Source of the DNA: Clostridiales bacterium
GTDB taxonomy: Bacteria > Bacillota > Clostridia > Saccharofermentanales > Saccharofermentanaceae
NCBI GenBank assembly: GCA_017962145.1
Contig: JAGCVX010000010.1
Span: forward strand, 97,231-161,230
Reading direction: 5' to 3'
DNA: 64,000 bases
The position numbers and the translations under genes were made by a program. Below the pieces are notes generated by a model. The model saw only the letters and a list, made by a program, of their open reading frames with translations, was not told the origin of the DNA and did no database searches. Positions 8,516 through 17,778 of this stretch are shown in pieces (within the stretch, counting starts at the first letter, position 1; the number at the start of each line of letters is the position of its first letter).

Positions 8516-10549
8516 TCACACCTCGGAGATCGAGATCAGGATCAGCGGACGGCGCTTGGTGCTCTCATAAAGCATGCTCTTCAGCGCATCGCGGATGTGG
8601 TTGGACTCCACGGCTTCGCGGATGGACTTGGTGGATTTCTGTGACTCCAGACGATGCAGATAGTTGAAGAGTTTCTGCGAGCATTCGTGCTGGATCGGAC
8701 CGGCTTCGCTTTCGAAAAGGAATCCGACGGACTGCAGGACCGGCGGGCAGAGAAGCTTGCCGGAGACCTTGGAGATGACGATGGATACGGAAACGACACC
8801 ATCATCAGCAAGGACACGTCTGTCGCGGAATACACGGTTGTCGATATCACCTGCGCCGGCACCGTCGATGAGAACAGGTGCGGCCGGAACGTAGCCGTTG
8901 ATCTTGGCGGAATCCGCGGTCACTTCCAGAACGTCGCCGTTATTTAAGATAAAGGTTCTGGAATCCGGTGTACCCAGGCGTCTTGCCAGCTCGGCGTGAC
9001 GGAAGAGCATACGATATTCACCGTGGCACGGAACGAAGAACTTCGGCTTGACCAGTGTATGGATCAGCGTCAGTTCGTCGAGGTAGGCGTGGCCGGAAAC
9101 GTGAACATCTGCGAGAGATTCGTAGATGACGTGCGCACCGCGGCGGAAGAGCTCGTTGATAACGCGGTAGATCGGCTTTTCGTTACCCGGGATCGGATGC
9201 GCGGAAAGGATGACCGTATCGCCTTCGTGGATATCGACAACGCGATGCGACGCAAAAGCCATACGGGACAGTGCGGACATCGGCTCGGCCTGCGAACCGG
9301 TGGTCAGGATGACGACCTCTTCAGGCTCGTATTTGTTGATGTCGTTGATATCGATCAAGGTGCTGGGATTCATGGTGATGTATCCCAGAGAATTTGCAAC
9401 GGAGAACGTATTGAGCATCGATCTGCCGATGAGCGCGACCTTTCGGTTATACATCTCGGCGGCGGTAAAGATCTGCTGCATACGGTGCACGTGCGAGCTG
9501 AATGTCGCGATGATGATTCTTCCCGTGGTGTTCTGGAAGATCCTCTGGAAGGACTCGCCGACGTGCTTTTCAGACGGGGAGGAGCCCGGGATCTCGACGT
9601 TGGTGCTCTCGGCAAGCATCAGGAGCACGCCCTGACGGCCGTATTCCGCGAAACGTCCGAGGTCGATCGGCTCACCGTTGATCGGAGTAAAGTCGATCTT
9701 AAAGTCACCGGTGTGGATGATGTTTCCGATCGGTGTGCGGATCGCAAAAGCAAATGCATCGGCGATACTGTGATTGACGCGGATGAATTCTACGGCAAAT
9801 GCACTTCCGGCCTTGATGACATCGCCAGCTGCGCAGTATACCATCTCGATGCCACGGGTTCCGACACCGGCATCCATCAGCTTGTGACGGGCCAGTTCGA
9901 TGGTGAGCTTACCGCCGTAAAGCGGGCACTTGAGCTCGCGCATCAGGTAGGGCAGGGAACCGATATGGTCTTCATGTCCGTGGGTCAGGAAGATACCGCG
10001 GACACGGTCTTTATTCTGAAGTACATAAGTATAGTCCTGAATAACGGAGTCAACGCCGAGCATGCTCTCTTCCGGGAACGCGACACCGACATCGACGATG
10101 ATGATGTCGTTACCATACTCGAAAAGAGTCATATTCTTACCGATCTCCTGCATACCACCAAGCGGGATGATGCGGAGCTTGTGGGTCGACTTCTTCGCCG
10201 CAAAAGCTTTTTCGGCATCCTGGATGGTTTTCAGGAAAGTGGTATTGATCTCGGAAAGAACTTCGTCAGATGCAGTGGAAAATGCACCGAAGCCGGCCGG
10301 CTTGGTCTTCGGTTTGGAAGAGACAAGACGGGAACGGGTATTGCGAAGTTTCGCGCTCTTCGTAGAAGCTGCCGCACTTTTGCCACGGCCGGAAACCGGC
10401 TTTTTGGAAGAAGAACGGGAAGAACTGGATGCATTTTTAGTCTTTTCTTTTTTTGCGGAAGCCGCAGCGGAAGGAAGTCGAACCGCATTGTTGTACTGAG
10501 CCGCCTTGCCCTTCGGGACAGGTGCGACTCTTCTCTTAGGTTGTGTCAT
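8516..10549 (-). CDS. rnj: Ribonuclease J with a long basic N-terminal extension
   Basis: The core from about residue 120 is RNase J: a metallo-beta-lactamase/beta-CASP nuclease (THGHEDHIGSLPYL metal site, IHTGDFKID, later HASGHA-like VSGHAYLDELTLI and FVPCHGEYR). RNase J acts as 5'-to-3' exonuclease and endonuclease in mRNA decay and rRNA maturation. Ahead of the core is an unusual extension of about 110 residues rich in Lys, Arg, Ser and Ala (SSSSRSSSKK, SGRGKSAAASTKSAK), of low complexity and probably disordered. The ATG at 10549 was chosen: GAGGA lies 10 nt upstream, whereas the in-frame TTG 6 nt earlier sits too close to it. It starts 10 nt after the 3D-domain gene, so the two form an operon. 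Confidence 0.92.
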   Translation of the reverse strand: MTQPKRRVAPVPKGKAAQYNNAVRLPSAAASAKKEKTKNASSSSRSSSKKPVSGRGKSAAASTKSAKLRNTRSRLVSSKPKTKPAGFGAFSTASDEVLSEINTTFLKTIQDAEKAFAAKKSTHKLRIIPLGGMQEIGKNMTLFEYGNDIIIVDVGVAFPEESMLGVDSVIQDYTYVLQNKDRVRGIFLTHGHEDHIGSLPYLMRELKCPLYGGKLTIELARHKLMDAGVGTRGIEMVYCAAGDVIKAGSAFAVEFIRVNHSIADAFAFAIRTPIGNIIHTGDFKIDFTPINGEPIDLGRFAEYGRQGVLLMLAESTNVEIPGSSPSEKHVGESFQRIFQNTTGRIIIATFSSHVHRMQQIFTAAEMYNRKVALIGRSMLNTFSVANSLGYITMNPSTLIDINDINKYEPEEVVILTTGSQAEPMSALSRMAFASHRVVDIHEGDTVILSAHPIPGNEKPIYRVINELFRRGAHVIYESLADVHVSGHAYLDELTLIHTLVKPKFFVPCHGEYRMLFRHAELARRLGTPDSRTFILNNGDVLEVTADSAKINGYVPAAPVLIDGAGAGDIDNRVFRDRRVLADDGVVSVSIVISKVSGKLLCPPVLQSVGFLFESEAGPIQHECSQKLFNYLHRLESQKSTKSIREAVESNHIRDALKSMLYESTKRRPLILISISEV

Positions 10550-10561
10550 ATTCAATTATCC

Positions 10562-11596
10562 TCAGTTTACGATATAGATACGAACGTTGTTGAGTGTCGG
10601 GTGATTGCCCGTTTCTCCGTCTTCCGCAAATATATCAATGATATGGCCTTTCACGGCTGAGCCAGTATCTTCGACAGTATAATACCCATCGCCGCCTAAT
10701 GGGTCATTTTCGATGTAAATTACCGTACCGAAAGGCAGGATGCTGGTATCTGCAGCGATCGTTCTTCCTTCGGTAGCCTGGGAACCGGAAGCCGTTCTGC
10801 GGCTGCCGTTCTGCGGGCCGTAGAATGTGACCTTAAAGTCGTCTCCAATCAGCGTCATCGTACCCGGCTCCGGTGCAGGACGCGGTGTCGGTGTAGGCGC
10901 AGTGGTAGGCTTCGGTGTAGGTGTTGCTTCCGGAGCCTTCGTAGGAGACTTCGGAGTCGGTGTAGGAGTCGGCTTCGGCTTCGGTGTCGGAGTCGGAGTA
11001 ACCGGCTTTTCATCGAGGCAGAGGGATGCCAGTACATAGGTGTCGCGGACTGTGCGGTACCAGCCGTTGCTGGTCACAGCGACGACTTCGATGGCGTCTC
11101 CGGCCTTAAGTGTCTTCGTGATCTCGTATTCGGTTCCCGGACCGGAACGTACGTTGACTTCGCCGTTAACGTAGTATGTTCCGCTCTTCGGGGTCTCGGT
11201 CCAGGAAGGTGTCGGAACCGGTGTTGCCGTTGCTTCTCCGCCCGGGAAGGTGGAGTTGGCAGGATCGACCGGTGTGGTCTCCGAAGAAGGATCAGTTGTC
11301 GCATCCGGATCCGCGACCGTGGTATCGTCCGGGATCTCGTCGATGGAAGCGCCTCCTGCAATGATCTCTTCACTTGTGGGAACCGTTGTCTCAGTCGTAG
11401 TCTCTTCGGGCTCGACCGAAGTCATCTCAGTCTCATATACTTCATCGACGCCGGACATGTCCGGACCATCGCTCAGAAGCGAGTCTGCGCCGACGACACA
11501 GGAAAAGGCGAGCAGGATTATGATTCCCGTACCGATTCCGGCAGAGATCCGGTTGGAACCATGATGTATTTTTTTCGGCAGACCGATAAACTTCAT
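10562..11596 (-). CDS. Secreted SH3b / 3D domain protein with proline-threonine linker
   Basis: About 344 residues. A hydrophobic segment (IGTGIIILLAFSCVVGADSLL) near the N-terminus is a signal peptide or anchor. Then follow a Thr/Glu-rich stretch, a bacterial SH3 domain (VNVRSGPGTEYEITKTLKAG...NGWYRTV), a TPTPTPKP-type linker and a C-terminal 3D domain (VTFYGPQNGSRRTASG, AADTSILPFGTVIYIE, VEDTGSAVKGHIIDIF) with the three aspartates characteristic of MltA-like barrel enzymes. This suggests cell-wall binding and possibly lytic transglycosylase-type activity outside the cell. The start at 11596 is preferred over an earlier Met at 11662 because a good promoter overlaps that upstream region. Confidence 0.85.
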   Translation of the reverse strand: MKFIGLPKKIHHGSNRISAGIGTGIIILLAFSCVVGADSLLSDGPDMSGVDEVYETEMTSVEPEETTTETTVPTSEEIIAGGASIDEIPDDTTVADPDATTDPSSETTPVDPANSTFPGGEATATPVPTPSWTETPKSGTYYVNGEVNVRSGPGTEYEITKTLKAGDAIEVVAVTSNGWYRTVRDTYVLASLCLDEKPVTPTPTPKPKPTPTPTPKSPTKAPEATPTPKPTTAPTPTPRPAPEPGTMTLIGDDFKVTFYGPQNGSRRTASGSQATEGRTIAADTSILPFGTVIYIENDPLGGDGYYTVEDTGSAVKGHIIDIFAEDGETGNHPTLNNVRIYIVN

Positions 11597-11633
11597 CCTG
11601 CAATCGTCCTTTCGTAAAGCATAATTATGTCCT

Positions 11634-11662
11634 ATTTTACCACAAAAGGCGGAAATACGCAA
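11634..11662 (-). promoter_or_regulatory. Sigma-A type promoter for the 3D-domain gene and RNase J
   Basis: Read on the minus strand, TTGCGT (11662-11657) and TAAAAT (11639-11634) are spaced by 17 nt. It gives a leader of about 30 nt to the ATG at 11596 and shows that the gene cannot start at 11662. Confidence 0.7.
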
Positions 11663-11727
11663 AAACAGCGCCTTTGGGTGGGATCGTCAGCGTGGGGAAA
11701 CAAGGTTGTCAAAGAAAGATTTCATGC

Positions 11728-11771
11728 AAAAAAGTGCGGTGTATCTGATACAGAAGTATCAGGATACACTA
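11728..11771 (-). terminator. Intrinsic terminator of pyruvate kinase
   Basis: On the minus strand an imperfect stem (GTGTATCcTGATAC with GTATCAGATACAC, loop TTCT) is followed by six T residues at 11733-11728. The hairpin includes the stop codon of the kinase gene. Confidence 0.75.
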
Positions 11772-13525
11772 CCGCGCTTGGCGTCTACGGAAACCGTGCA
11801 GCCGTCCTTGAGAAGCTTGGTGCAGTTCTCGCAGGAAAGGATCGCAGGGATATCCAGCGCCATGGCAACTGTAGCCGCATGGCTCGAAGAATCGTCATCT
11901 TCGACGATCAGCGCCTTCGCATGCTTGATGAAAGGCATCATCTTATTGTTGGTGTAAGGCGCAACCAGGATGATGCTGTCGTCCTCGGAGAGGGCCGGCT
12001 GCGTATCGAGATGCTCCGGATCTTTGACGATATAGACCGTACCGGTGACCTGAGAGCCCTGCTCATCTGAAGTGGGCTGTCCGTTACCGTGAACGATGGA
12101 CTTTCCGAGTGCCTGAACACGGATCGTGTTCGTCGTACCACTCATGCCGACCGGTGTACCACCTGTCATAACGACGAGGTCACCGTTACTGAGGAAGCCG
12201 CACTTCTGAGCTGCCTGCATGCCGACCTCGAAGAGTTCGTCTGTGGTGGCCACTTCCGGAACGAGGATCGGATATACGCCCCAGCTGAGGTTCAGCTGAC
12301 GCTGTACACGCGGGAAGAGTGTACCGGCAACGATCGGGCTGGCCGGACGGAAACGGGAGATCTGACGGGCAGTTCTACCACCGTGCGTAACCGTAACGAT
12401 CGCCTTGGCGTTGAGGTCCATCGCGGTCGTGCATGTTGCGTGGGAAATAGCATTTGCCACGGAAGGCATCATGGAGGGCTTGGACTTGCTGAACTGGTAC
12501 CAGTAGTCGATGGACTGCTCGGTCTGCTCGGCGATCTGAACCATCATCTTCAGCGCCTCTACCGGATACTTACCGTTTGCTGTCTCACCGGAAAGCATGA
12601 CGGCAGAAGTACCATCGTAGATCGCGTTTGCGACGTCGGAAACCTCTGCACGGGTCGGACGCGGGTTACGGATCATGGAGTCGAGCATCTGGGTCGCGGT
12701 GATGGAGATCTTGCCGGCAGTATGGCACTGCTGGATGCATCTTTTCTGGACGATCGGTACATTTGCCGCAGGGATCTCGACACCGAGGTCACCTCTTGCG
12801 ACCATGATACCGTTACTTACTTTCAGGATCTCGTCGAAGTTTAAGATACCTTCGTTATTCTCGATCTTCGCGATGATGTTGATGCCGTGGTCACCGTGCT
12901 TTTCGAGGATGTGACGGATCTCCTGGACGTCTCTTGCTTTTCTTACGAAAGAAGCGGCGATGAAATCAAATTCGTTCTTTACGGCAAAGAGGATATCTTC
13001 CTTATCCTTTGCAGTCAGAGCCGGCAGGCAAAGCTCGACATCCGGAACATTGACGCTCTTTTTTGTGGAGACCGGACCTCCGTTGCTGACTGTGCAGTAG
13101 ATGTCGCCGCCCTTGATCTTCTTTACGATCAACTCGATGAGACCATCATCGATGAGGATACGGGAACCGACCTTTACGTCACCGGCCAGTTCCTTATAGG
13201 AAACGGAGAACTCCTTTTCGGTACCCATGACATCTTTTTCACGGATAATTACTTCGGAACCTTCGATGAAGTTGGTCTTGCCGCCTTCAAATTCACCGGT
13301 TCTGATCTCCGGACCCTTTGTATCGAGAAGGAGGGCAACCGGAAGGTCGAGCTCCTCACGGATACGCTTTACGCGATCGATACGCTTCTGATGTTCCTCG
13401 TAGGAACCGTGGGAAAAGTTCAGTCTCGCAACGTTCATGCCGGCGAGCATCAGTTCTCTGATGATCTCATCGGAATCCGCTGCCGGACCTAATGTACAGA
13501 TGATCTTTGTTTTACGCATACACAT
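11759..13525 (-). CDS. pyk: Pyruvate kinase with C-terminal PEP-utiliser (phosphohistidine) domain
   Basis: 588 residues. The start MCMRKTKIICTLGPA at 13525 is preceded by AGGAG; the longer reading frame upstream lacks family similarity. The core has the pyruvate kinase signature around IIAKIENNEGI and the ARGDLGVEIP block, with KGPEIRTG and SGETANGKYP. The last ~110 residues (GTVYIVKDPEH...SSHAATVAMALDIPAI) are the extra domain similar to the mobile phosphohistidine domain of PEP synthase, found in Bacillus-type kinases of about 585 residues. It converts PEP and ADP to pyruvate and ATP, feeding the PFL encoded 2 kb away. It has its own promoter and terminator. Confidence 0.96.
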   Translation of the reverse strand: MCMRKTKIICTLGPAADSDEIIRELMLAGMNVARLNFSHGSYEEHQKRIDRVKRIREELDLPVALLLDTKGPEIRTGEFEGGKTNFIEGSEVIIREKDVMGTEKEFSVSYKELAGDVKVGSRILIDDGLIELIVKKIKGGDIYCTVSNGGPVSTKKSVNVPDVELCLPALTAKDKEDILFAVKNEFDFIAASFVRKARDVQEIRHILEKHGDHGINIIAKIENNEGILNFDEILKVSNGIMVARGDLGVEIPAANVPIVQKRCIQQCHTAGKISITATQMLDSMIRNPRPTRAEVSDVANAIYDGTSAVMLSGETANGKYPVEALKMMVQIAEQTEQSIDYWYQFSKSKPSMMPSVANAISHATCTTAMDLNAKAIVTVTHGGRTARQISRFRPASPIVAGTLFPRVQRQLNLSWGVYPILVPEVATTDELFEVGMQAAQKCGFLSNGDLVVMTGGTPVGMSGTTNTIRVQALGKSIVHGNGQPTSDEQGSQVTGTVYIVKDPEHLDTQPALSEDDSIILVAPYTNNKMMPFIKHAKALIVEDDDSSSHAATVAMALDIPAILSCENCTKLLKDGCTVSVDAKRGSVS

Positions 13526-13615
13526 ATTTAAAAATCTCCTATTTTCAGGGCATGGGGCCGCTTTCCCGCCTGCGCGAAAAGCACCCGCCGCCGGTATTTG
13601 ATCCAATTTTTATCA

Positions 13616-13644
13616 CATATAAGATACCACCACATATTTGTCAA
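13616..13644 (-). promoter_or_regulatory. Promoter of pyruvate kinase
   Basis: On the minus strand TTGACA (13644-13639) and TATATG (13621-13616) are 17 nt apart. The leader to the ATG is about 85 nt. Confidence 0.75.
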
Positions 13645-13751
13645 TGCCACAGAAATGGTGTTGTGCGTTTTGACAAAAATATGAGGTGGTTTCTTCATGA
13701 CTGTTCCCGGATGAACGGTGCGTAAGTCATTAGCGCTTTTTTCAGTGTTTT

Positions 13752-14906
13752 TTAGTCTTCCGGAGTCAGAATGGCGACCGACATCTTGTTGGCTTCTCCT
13801 CGGAAGTAGCTTGGTGTATCCGGATCGACATCCTTATCCGGCACCGAATTCAGAACGATCATCGAACCGTCAGGGAGGATCTGACAATTTCTCAGATCCG
13901 TGAAATCCAGGTCGGTATTATCAGAGGAAAGAACGGGCTTAGTCTTCTTCTCTGTGATGAGATACTGCAGCATGCCCCTCTCGGTGAAGACGTAGCAATC
14001 TGTATTTCTGGCAAGATCGTAAGCAATCGACGTGTCTGACTGATACCTATCCTTGAGTTCTCCGGTGTTGATATCGACTTCCTGAAAGCCGGCGATCTCG
14101 GTGTAGGGCGGCGCGACGTGTGCGACATACCATTTGCCTTCGGAGTAGTTCATAAAGGGCCAAAGGGTAGATTCTGTCACGCTGTTGATCAGATTTCCTT
14201 CGGAATCGAAAAGGAAGAGATTCCCCTCGGCCGCGACAAAGATATTGCCGTTTTCCATCGGATAGACATGCGAACCATAGAGGTTGGCACTGACGTCAAA
14301 AGTCAGATCACGCAGTCTCTCTCCGGAAGGGGAGATGACGAACACAAACGGAGAGGAGATGCATTCGCCATCATCGAACCTATTTGTGACGACTAAGATT
14401 TCGCCATTATCCAGAGCGAAAGCGTTCTCGAATGTGCAGTTCTCATCCATTTGGACTGTGGCGATATTTTTGCCGGTCAAGTCAAAAAGCTGCAGACTGG
14501 TATACAAGCCGTCCCCCAGAGATTGGTAGTTGTTCTCTAATACCAGCGCTTCCATGGATTCCTCTTTCGGAATGGCGATTACATTTATCAGAATCCGGTC
14601 GCCTACAATCGAAGAGTTGGAAAAAATCGTTGCGCCGAACTCTACGTCTTTGATCGGTTCCAGCTGCAGTTCGGCGCATTCTGCATGGTAAAACGAGGCA
14701 GCTTGCTGCGTTGTCGGGGCAGGATCGGTTCCTTGGGTGTCCGACTGATCCTTTTCTTCTTCTGTATCCGTGTTGTCCGAGCTTACGGTTTCTTTCGAGT
14801 CTGTGGTTCCGTTATTATCCTTTTTTGTGTTTCCGCATGCGCTCAGACCCAGGAGCATACTTCCTGCAAGAGCAAAAGCGAGCAGAGTTCGGATTGATTT
14901 TTTCAT
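13752..14906 (-). CDS. Lipoprotein of unknown function, possible beta-propeller
   Basis: 384 residues starting at an ATG behind GGGAGG. A lipoprotein signal peptide ends in LLGLSAC (Cys24), so the mature protein should be lipid-anchored outside the membrane. An acidic, Ser/Thr-rich linker (residues 25-68) precedes a globular region with repeated short motifs of the type 'ALDNGEILVV', 'MENGNIFVAAEGNLFLFD' and 'LPDGSMIVLN', which suggests a beta-propeller of about six blades. I do not recognise a specific family. It lies upstream of pyk on the same strand but is separated from it by pyk's own promoter. Confidence 0.75.
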   Translation of the reverse strand: MKKSIRTLLAFALAGSMLLGLSACGNTKKDNNGTTDSKETVSSDNTDTEEEKDQSDTQGTDPAPTTQQAASFYHAECAELQLEPIKDVEFGATIFSNSSIVGDRILINVIAIPKEESMEALVLENNYQSLGDGLYTSLQLFDLTGKNIATVQMDENCTFENAFALDNGEILVVTNRFDDGECISSPFVFVISPSGERLRDLTFDVSANLYGSHVYPMENGNIFVAAEGNLFLFDSEGNLINSVTESTLWPFMNYSEGKWYVAHVAPPYTEIAGFQEVDINTGELKDRYQSDTSIAYDLARNTDCYVFTERGMLQYLITEKKTKPVLSSDNTDLDFTDLRNCQILPDGSMIVLNSVPDKDVDPDTPSYFRGEANKMSVAILTPED

Positions 14907-15146
14907 AGTTGACCTCCCATGTTGTACGAGTTGTTTTGTCTGTCATATTAAGTATCGTTGATTTTCTACTTCATTGCGTGAAACATTTGTCACGAAAAGA
15001 ACAGGCGCGGGAAAACGGCCTTTTTTCATGCGGATCCAGACAGGAGTAAGGTATGCGGTTTTCGCTCATTTCGGCATTCGGTGAAAGCGCCAATGCCATC
15101 TTTTATATACGAAAGAAATTTGTACAAAAAAGATTGTTTCAAACGG

Positions 15147-15175
15147 GTGACATCGACCCGACCTTGCGTTATGAT
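15147..15175 (+). promoter_or_regulatory. Probable pflB promoter
   Basis: GTGACA at 15147-15152 and TATGAT at 15170-15175, spaced 17 nt. Transcription from here would give a leader of about 290 nt before pflB. Confidence 0.6.
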
Positions 15176-15231
15176 GAATGCGTAATGAAAATCATTTGAT
15201 CGGAGAGAGTATTTTTCTTCGAATACGCTGT

Positions 15232-15327
15232 GGACGGTGTGGCGACTGTCCGAGGCTGAAACGACTGCATTACGGGGTGGCTCCCGTGCTTATCCATGCA
15301 GATCCTCCCAAAGGGTGGCTCCCGAGG
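15232..15327 (+). promoter_or_regulatory. Three small hairpins with GTGGC-type loops in the pflB leader
   Basis: Hairpin 1: GGACGGT (15232-15238) pairs with ACTGTCC (15245-15251), loop GTGGCG. Hairpin 2: ACGGG (15272-15276) pairs with CCCGT (15283-15287), loop GTGGCT. Hairpin 3: GGG (15313-15315) pairs with CCC (15321-15323), loop TGGCT, with a possible outer CCTC/GAGG stem (15304-15307, 15324-15327). The string GGGTGGCTCCCG occurs in both 2 and 3. This fits a regulatory RNA or protein-binding leader; no known riboswitch class was recognised. Confidence 0.5.
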
Positions 15328-15472
15328 AAGGAAAGTGACGGTACAGTGCATTTGAAGCGGAAGAAATCGAAGAGACGATGGGCTTCATGCAAGGCTTTTT
15401 AAGATGAATGATTCGGGAGAGGGCCCGACTAAGGGTGCTCCGCAGAAATGTTCGCGAGGGAGGATTATTGCA

Positions 15473-17683
15473 ATGTTTGTACCTGGAAAATGGTCGGAGG
15501 ACATCTGTGTCCGCGACTTTATCAACAAGAACTATACCCCGTACGATGGAGACGAGTCGTTTCTCGCGGGTCCGACGCAGGCGACCACGGATCTTTGGAA
15601 TCAGATCCTGGAGCTTCGTAAGAAGGAAAAAGAGAACGGCGGTGTACTCGATATCGATGAGCACACTATATCTACCATCACTTCTCATGCCCCCGGCTAT
15701 ATCGACAAAGATAAAGAAAAGATCGTCGGACTTCAGACCGATGCTCCGCTGAAGCGCGCTATCATGCCTTTCGGTGGTATTCGTATGGTCAGATCTTCTC
15801 TTGAGGCTTACGCAAGAGAGATGGATCCGGAAGTCGAGCGAGTCTTCCAATATAGAAAAACACATAACGACGGCGTTTTTGACGCATATACTCCTGAGAT
15901 GCAGCGCGCACGTCACTGCGGTATCCTGACCGGTCTTCCGGATGCTTATGGCCGCGGACGTATCATCGGTGACTACCGCCGTATTCCGCTTTACGGTACG
16001 GCTTTCCTGATCGCGCAGAAGAGAAAGGCGAAGGACCAGATCCTTCCTGACGTGATGGACGTTGAGACCATCCAGCACAGAGAAGAGATCTCCGAGCAGG
16101 TCAAGAGCCTCTACGAGCTGACGAAGATGGCTCAGAGCTATGGCTTCGATATCTCCCGCGCAGCGAGAAACTTTACCGAAGCTGTACAGTGGCTGTACTT
16201 TGGTTACCTCGGTGTTGTAAAAGAACAAAACGGTGCGGCCATGTCCCTCGGACGTGTGTCCACTTTCCTCGATATCTATGCAGAAGAAGAACTGAAGAAC
16301 GGAACCATGACTGAGTCCGAGATCCAGGAAGTAGTCGATCACTTCATCATGAAGCTTCGTATCGTCCGTTTCCTTCGTACTCCTGCTTATGACGAGCTCT
16401 TCTCCGGTGACCCCACATGGATCACAGAGAGTATCGGCGGTATCGGCCTCGACGGCCGTCACATGGTCACCAAGATGAGCTACCGTTTCCTCCACACACT
16501 GGAGAATATCGGTTCTGCACCGGAGCCGAACATGACCATCCTCTGGAGCCCGAATCTTCCGGAGAATTTCAAGAAGTACTGCGCGAAGATCTCCATCAAC
16601 ACTTCCTCCATCCAGTATGAGAGTGATGAGCTGATGCGTGAAAAGTTCGGTGATGACTACGCGATCGCATGCTGCGTTTCCGCAATGCGTGTAGGTAAGC
16701 AGATGCAGTTCTTCGGTGCTCGTGCGAACCTGGCCAAGTGCCTGCTCTATGCAATCAATGGTGGTCGTGATGAGAAGACCGGCGATCAGGTTGGTCCGGT
16801 CCGTAATCCGATCACATCCGAATATCTGGATTACGATGAAGTTATGGCACGTTTCGATGAGACTTGCGCATGGCTTTCCAAGCTTTACATCAATACACTG
16901 AACGTCATTCACTACATGCACGATAAGTACTGCTATGAGCGTCTGGAAATGGCGCTTCACGATGAGAAGATCGACCGCACCATGGCTTGTGGTCTTTCCG
17001 GTCTTTCCGTTATCGCAGACAGCCTTTCTGCGATCAAGTACGCGAAGGTTAAGCCGATCCGTAACGAGATGGGTCTTGCCGTTGACTTTGAGATCACCGG
17101 TGATTATCCGCAGTACGGTAACGACAACCCGAAGGTAGACCGTATCGCGGCAGAAGTTGTCCGTAAGTTCATGAAGCAGCTCAGCAAGCACAAGTGCTAC
17201 AGAAACGCTCGTCCGACACAGTCGATCCTGACGATCACATCCAACGTAGTATACGGTAAGAAGACCGGTTCCACACCGGACGGTAGAAAAGCCGGCGAAC
17301 CTTTCGCACCTGGAGCAAACCCGATGCACGGAAGAGACAGAAGTGGTGCGATCGCTTCGATGAGATCTGTTGCGAATCTGCAGTATGACTACAGCGAAGA
17401 TGGTATCTCCTATACCTTCTCCATCCTGCCGGCAACGCTTGGTAAGGACGAAGAGGAGCAGAAGGTAAATCTGTATAATCTGCTCGACGGATACTTCAAC
17501 GATGGCGGTCACCACATCAACGTCAACGTCATCCTTAGAAAGACATTGCTGGATGCGATGGATCATCCTGAGAAATATCCTCAGCTCACCATCCGTGTAT
17601 CCGGTTATGCAGTAAACTTCACAACACTCACACACGAACAGCAGCTTGAAGTTGTTCGTCGTACCGTGCATTCGAAGTTCTAA
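15473..17683 (+). CDS. pflB: Formate acetyltransferase (pyruvate formate-lyase)
   Basis: 736 residues from the ATG at 15473, which sits 8 nt after GGGAGGA; an earlier in-frame Met at 15404 gives an N-terminus unlike the family. The enzyme cleaves pyruvate with CoA to acetyl-CoA and formate under anaerobic conditions. The paired active-site cysteines are C400-C401 (ACCVSAM) and the glycyl-radical loop is RVSGYAV with the radical Gly at residue 711. Length and motifs match E. coli PflB (759 residues). The activating enzyme gene follows after an intervening hairpin. Confidence 0.98.
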   Translation: MFVPGKWSEDICVRDFINKNYTPYDGDESFLAGPTQATTDLWNQILELRKKEKENGGVLDIDEHTISTITSHAPGYIDKDKEKIVGLQTDAPLKRAIMPFGGIRMVRSSLEAYAREMDPEVERVFQYRKTHNDGVFDAYTPEMQRARHCGILTGLPDAYGRGRIIGDYRRIPLYGTAFLIAQKRKAKDQILPDVMDVETIQHREEISEQVKSLYELTKMAQSYGFDISRAARNFTEAVQWLYFGYLGVVKEQNGAAMSLGRVSTFLDIYAEEELKNGTMTESEIQEVVDHFIMKLRIVRFLRTPAYDELFSGDPTWITESIGGIGLDGRHMVTKMSYRFLHTLENIGSAPEPNMTILWSPNLPENFKKYCAKISINTSSIQYESDELMREKFGDDYAIACCVSAMRVGKQMQFFGARANLAKCLLYAINGGRDEKTGDQVGPVRNPITSEYLDYDEVMARFDETCAWLSKLYINTLNVIHYMHDKYCYERLEMALHDEKIDRTMACGLSGLSVIADSLSAIKYAKVKPIRNEMGLAVDFEITGDYPQYGNDNPKVDRIAAEVVRKFMKQLSKHKCYRNARPTQSILTITSNVVYGKKTGSTPDGRKAGEPFAPGANPMHGRDRSGAIASMRSVANLQYDYSEDGISYTFSILPATLGKDEEEQKVNLYNLLDGYFNDGGHHINVNVILRKTLLDAMDHPEKYPQLTIRVSGYAVNFTTLTHEQQLEVVRRTVHSKF

Positions 17684-17695
17684 TCGTTTTCGAAA

Positions 17696-17754
17696 AAAGT
17701 CTTCTTGCGCTGTCCTCGGTGAATGCCTGCGGAGGCGCGGCGAAGACTTTTTTT
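17696..17754 (+). terminator. Terminator or attenuator between pflB and pflA
   Basis: AAAGTCTTC (17696-17704) pairs with GAAGACTTT (17742-17750), with inner GC-rich pairing and a run of seven T at 17748-17754. It probably lowers pflA expression relative to pflB. Confidence 0.8.
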
Positions 17755-17778
17755 GAAAAATAATCCTACGAGGAACCT

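Larger units (their letters stand above)
14907..15472 (+). other. 566-nt region without a gene; holds the pflB promoter and structured leader
   Basis: The left part should hold the minus-strand lipoprotein promoter, which I could not place. The right part (from about 15182) is the pflB 5' leader. I see no convincing coding frame. Confidence 0.6.

Noticed and set aside
8996..10660. A 554-codon plus-strand open frame
   Set aside because: It is the antisense shadow of RNase J; the protein has no recognisable motif and the minus-strand frame has strong family motifs.
15304..15327. T-box antiterminator (AGGGTGGCTCCCG resembles AGGGTGGNACCGCG)
   Set aside because: The A after TGGN is T here, the downstream part does not match, no terminator follows and pflB is not an amino-acid or tRNA gene. 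The motif also occurs in a second hairpin.
15182..15472. ZTP (pfl) riboswitch in front of pflB
   Set aside because: I could not find the two conserved ZTP core segments, and the hairpins present do not match the class.
15290..17671. A 793-codon minus-strand open frame
   Set aside because: Antisense shadow of pflB, whose catalytic motifs are intact.
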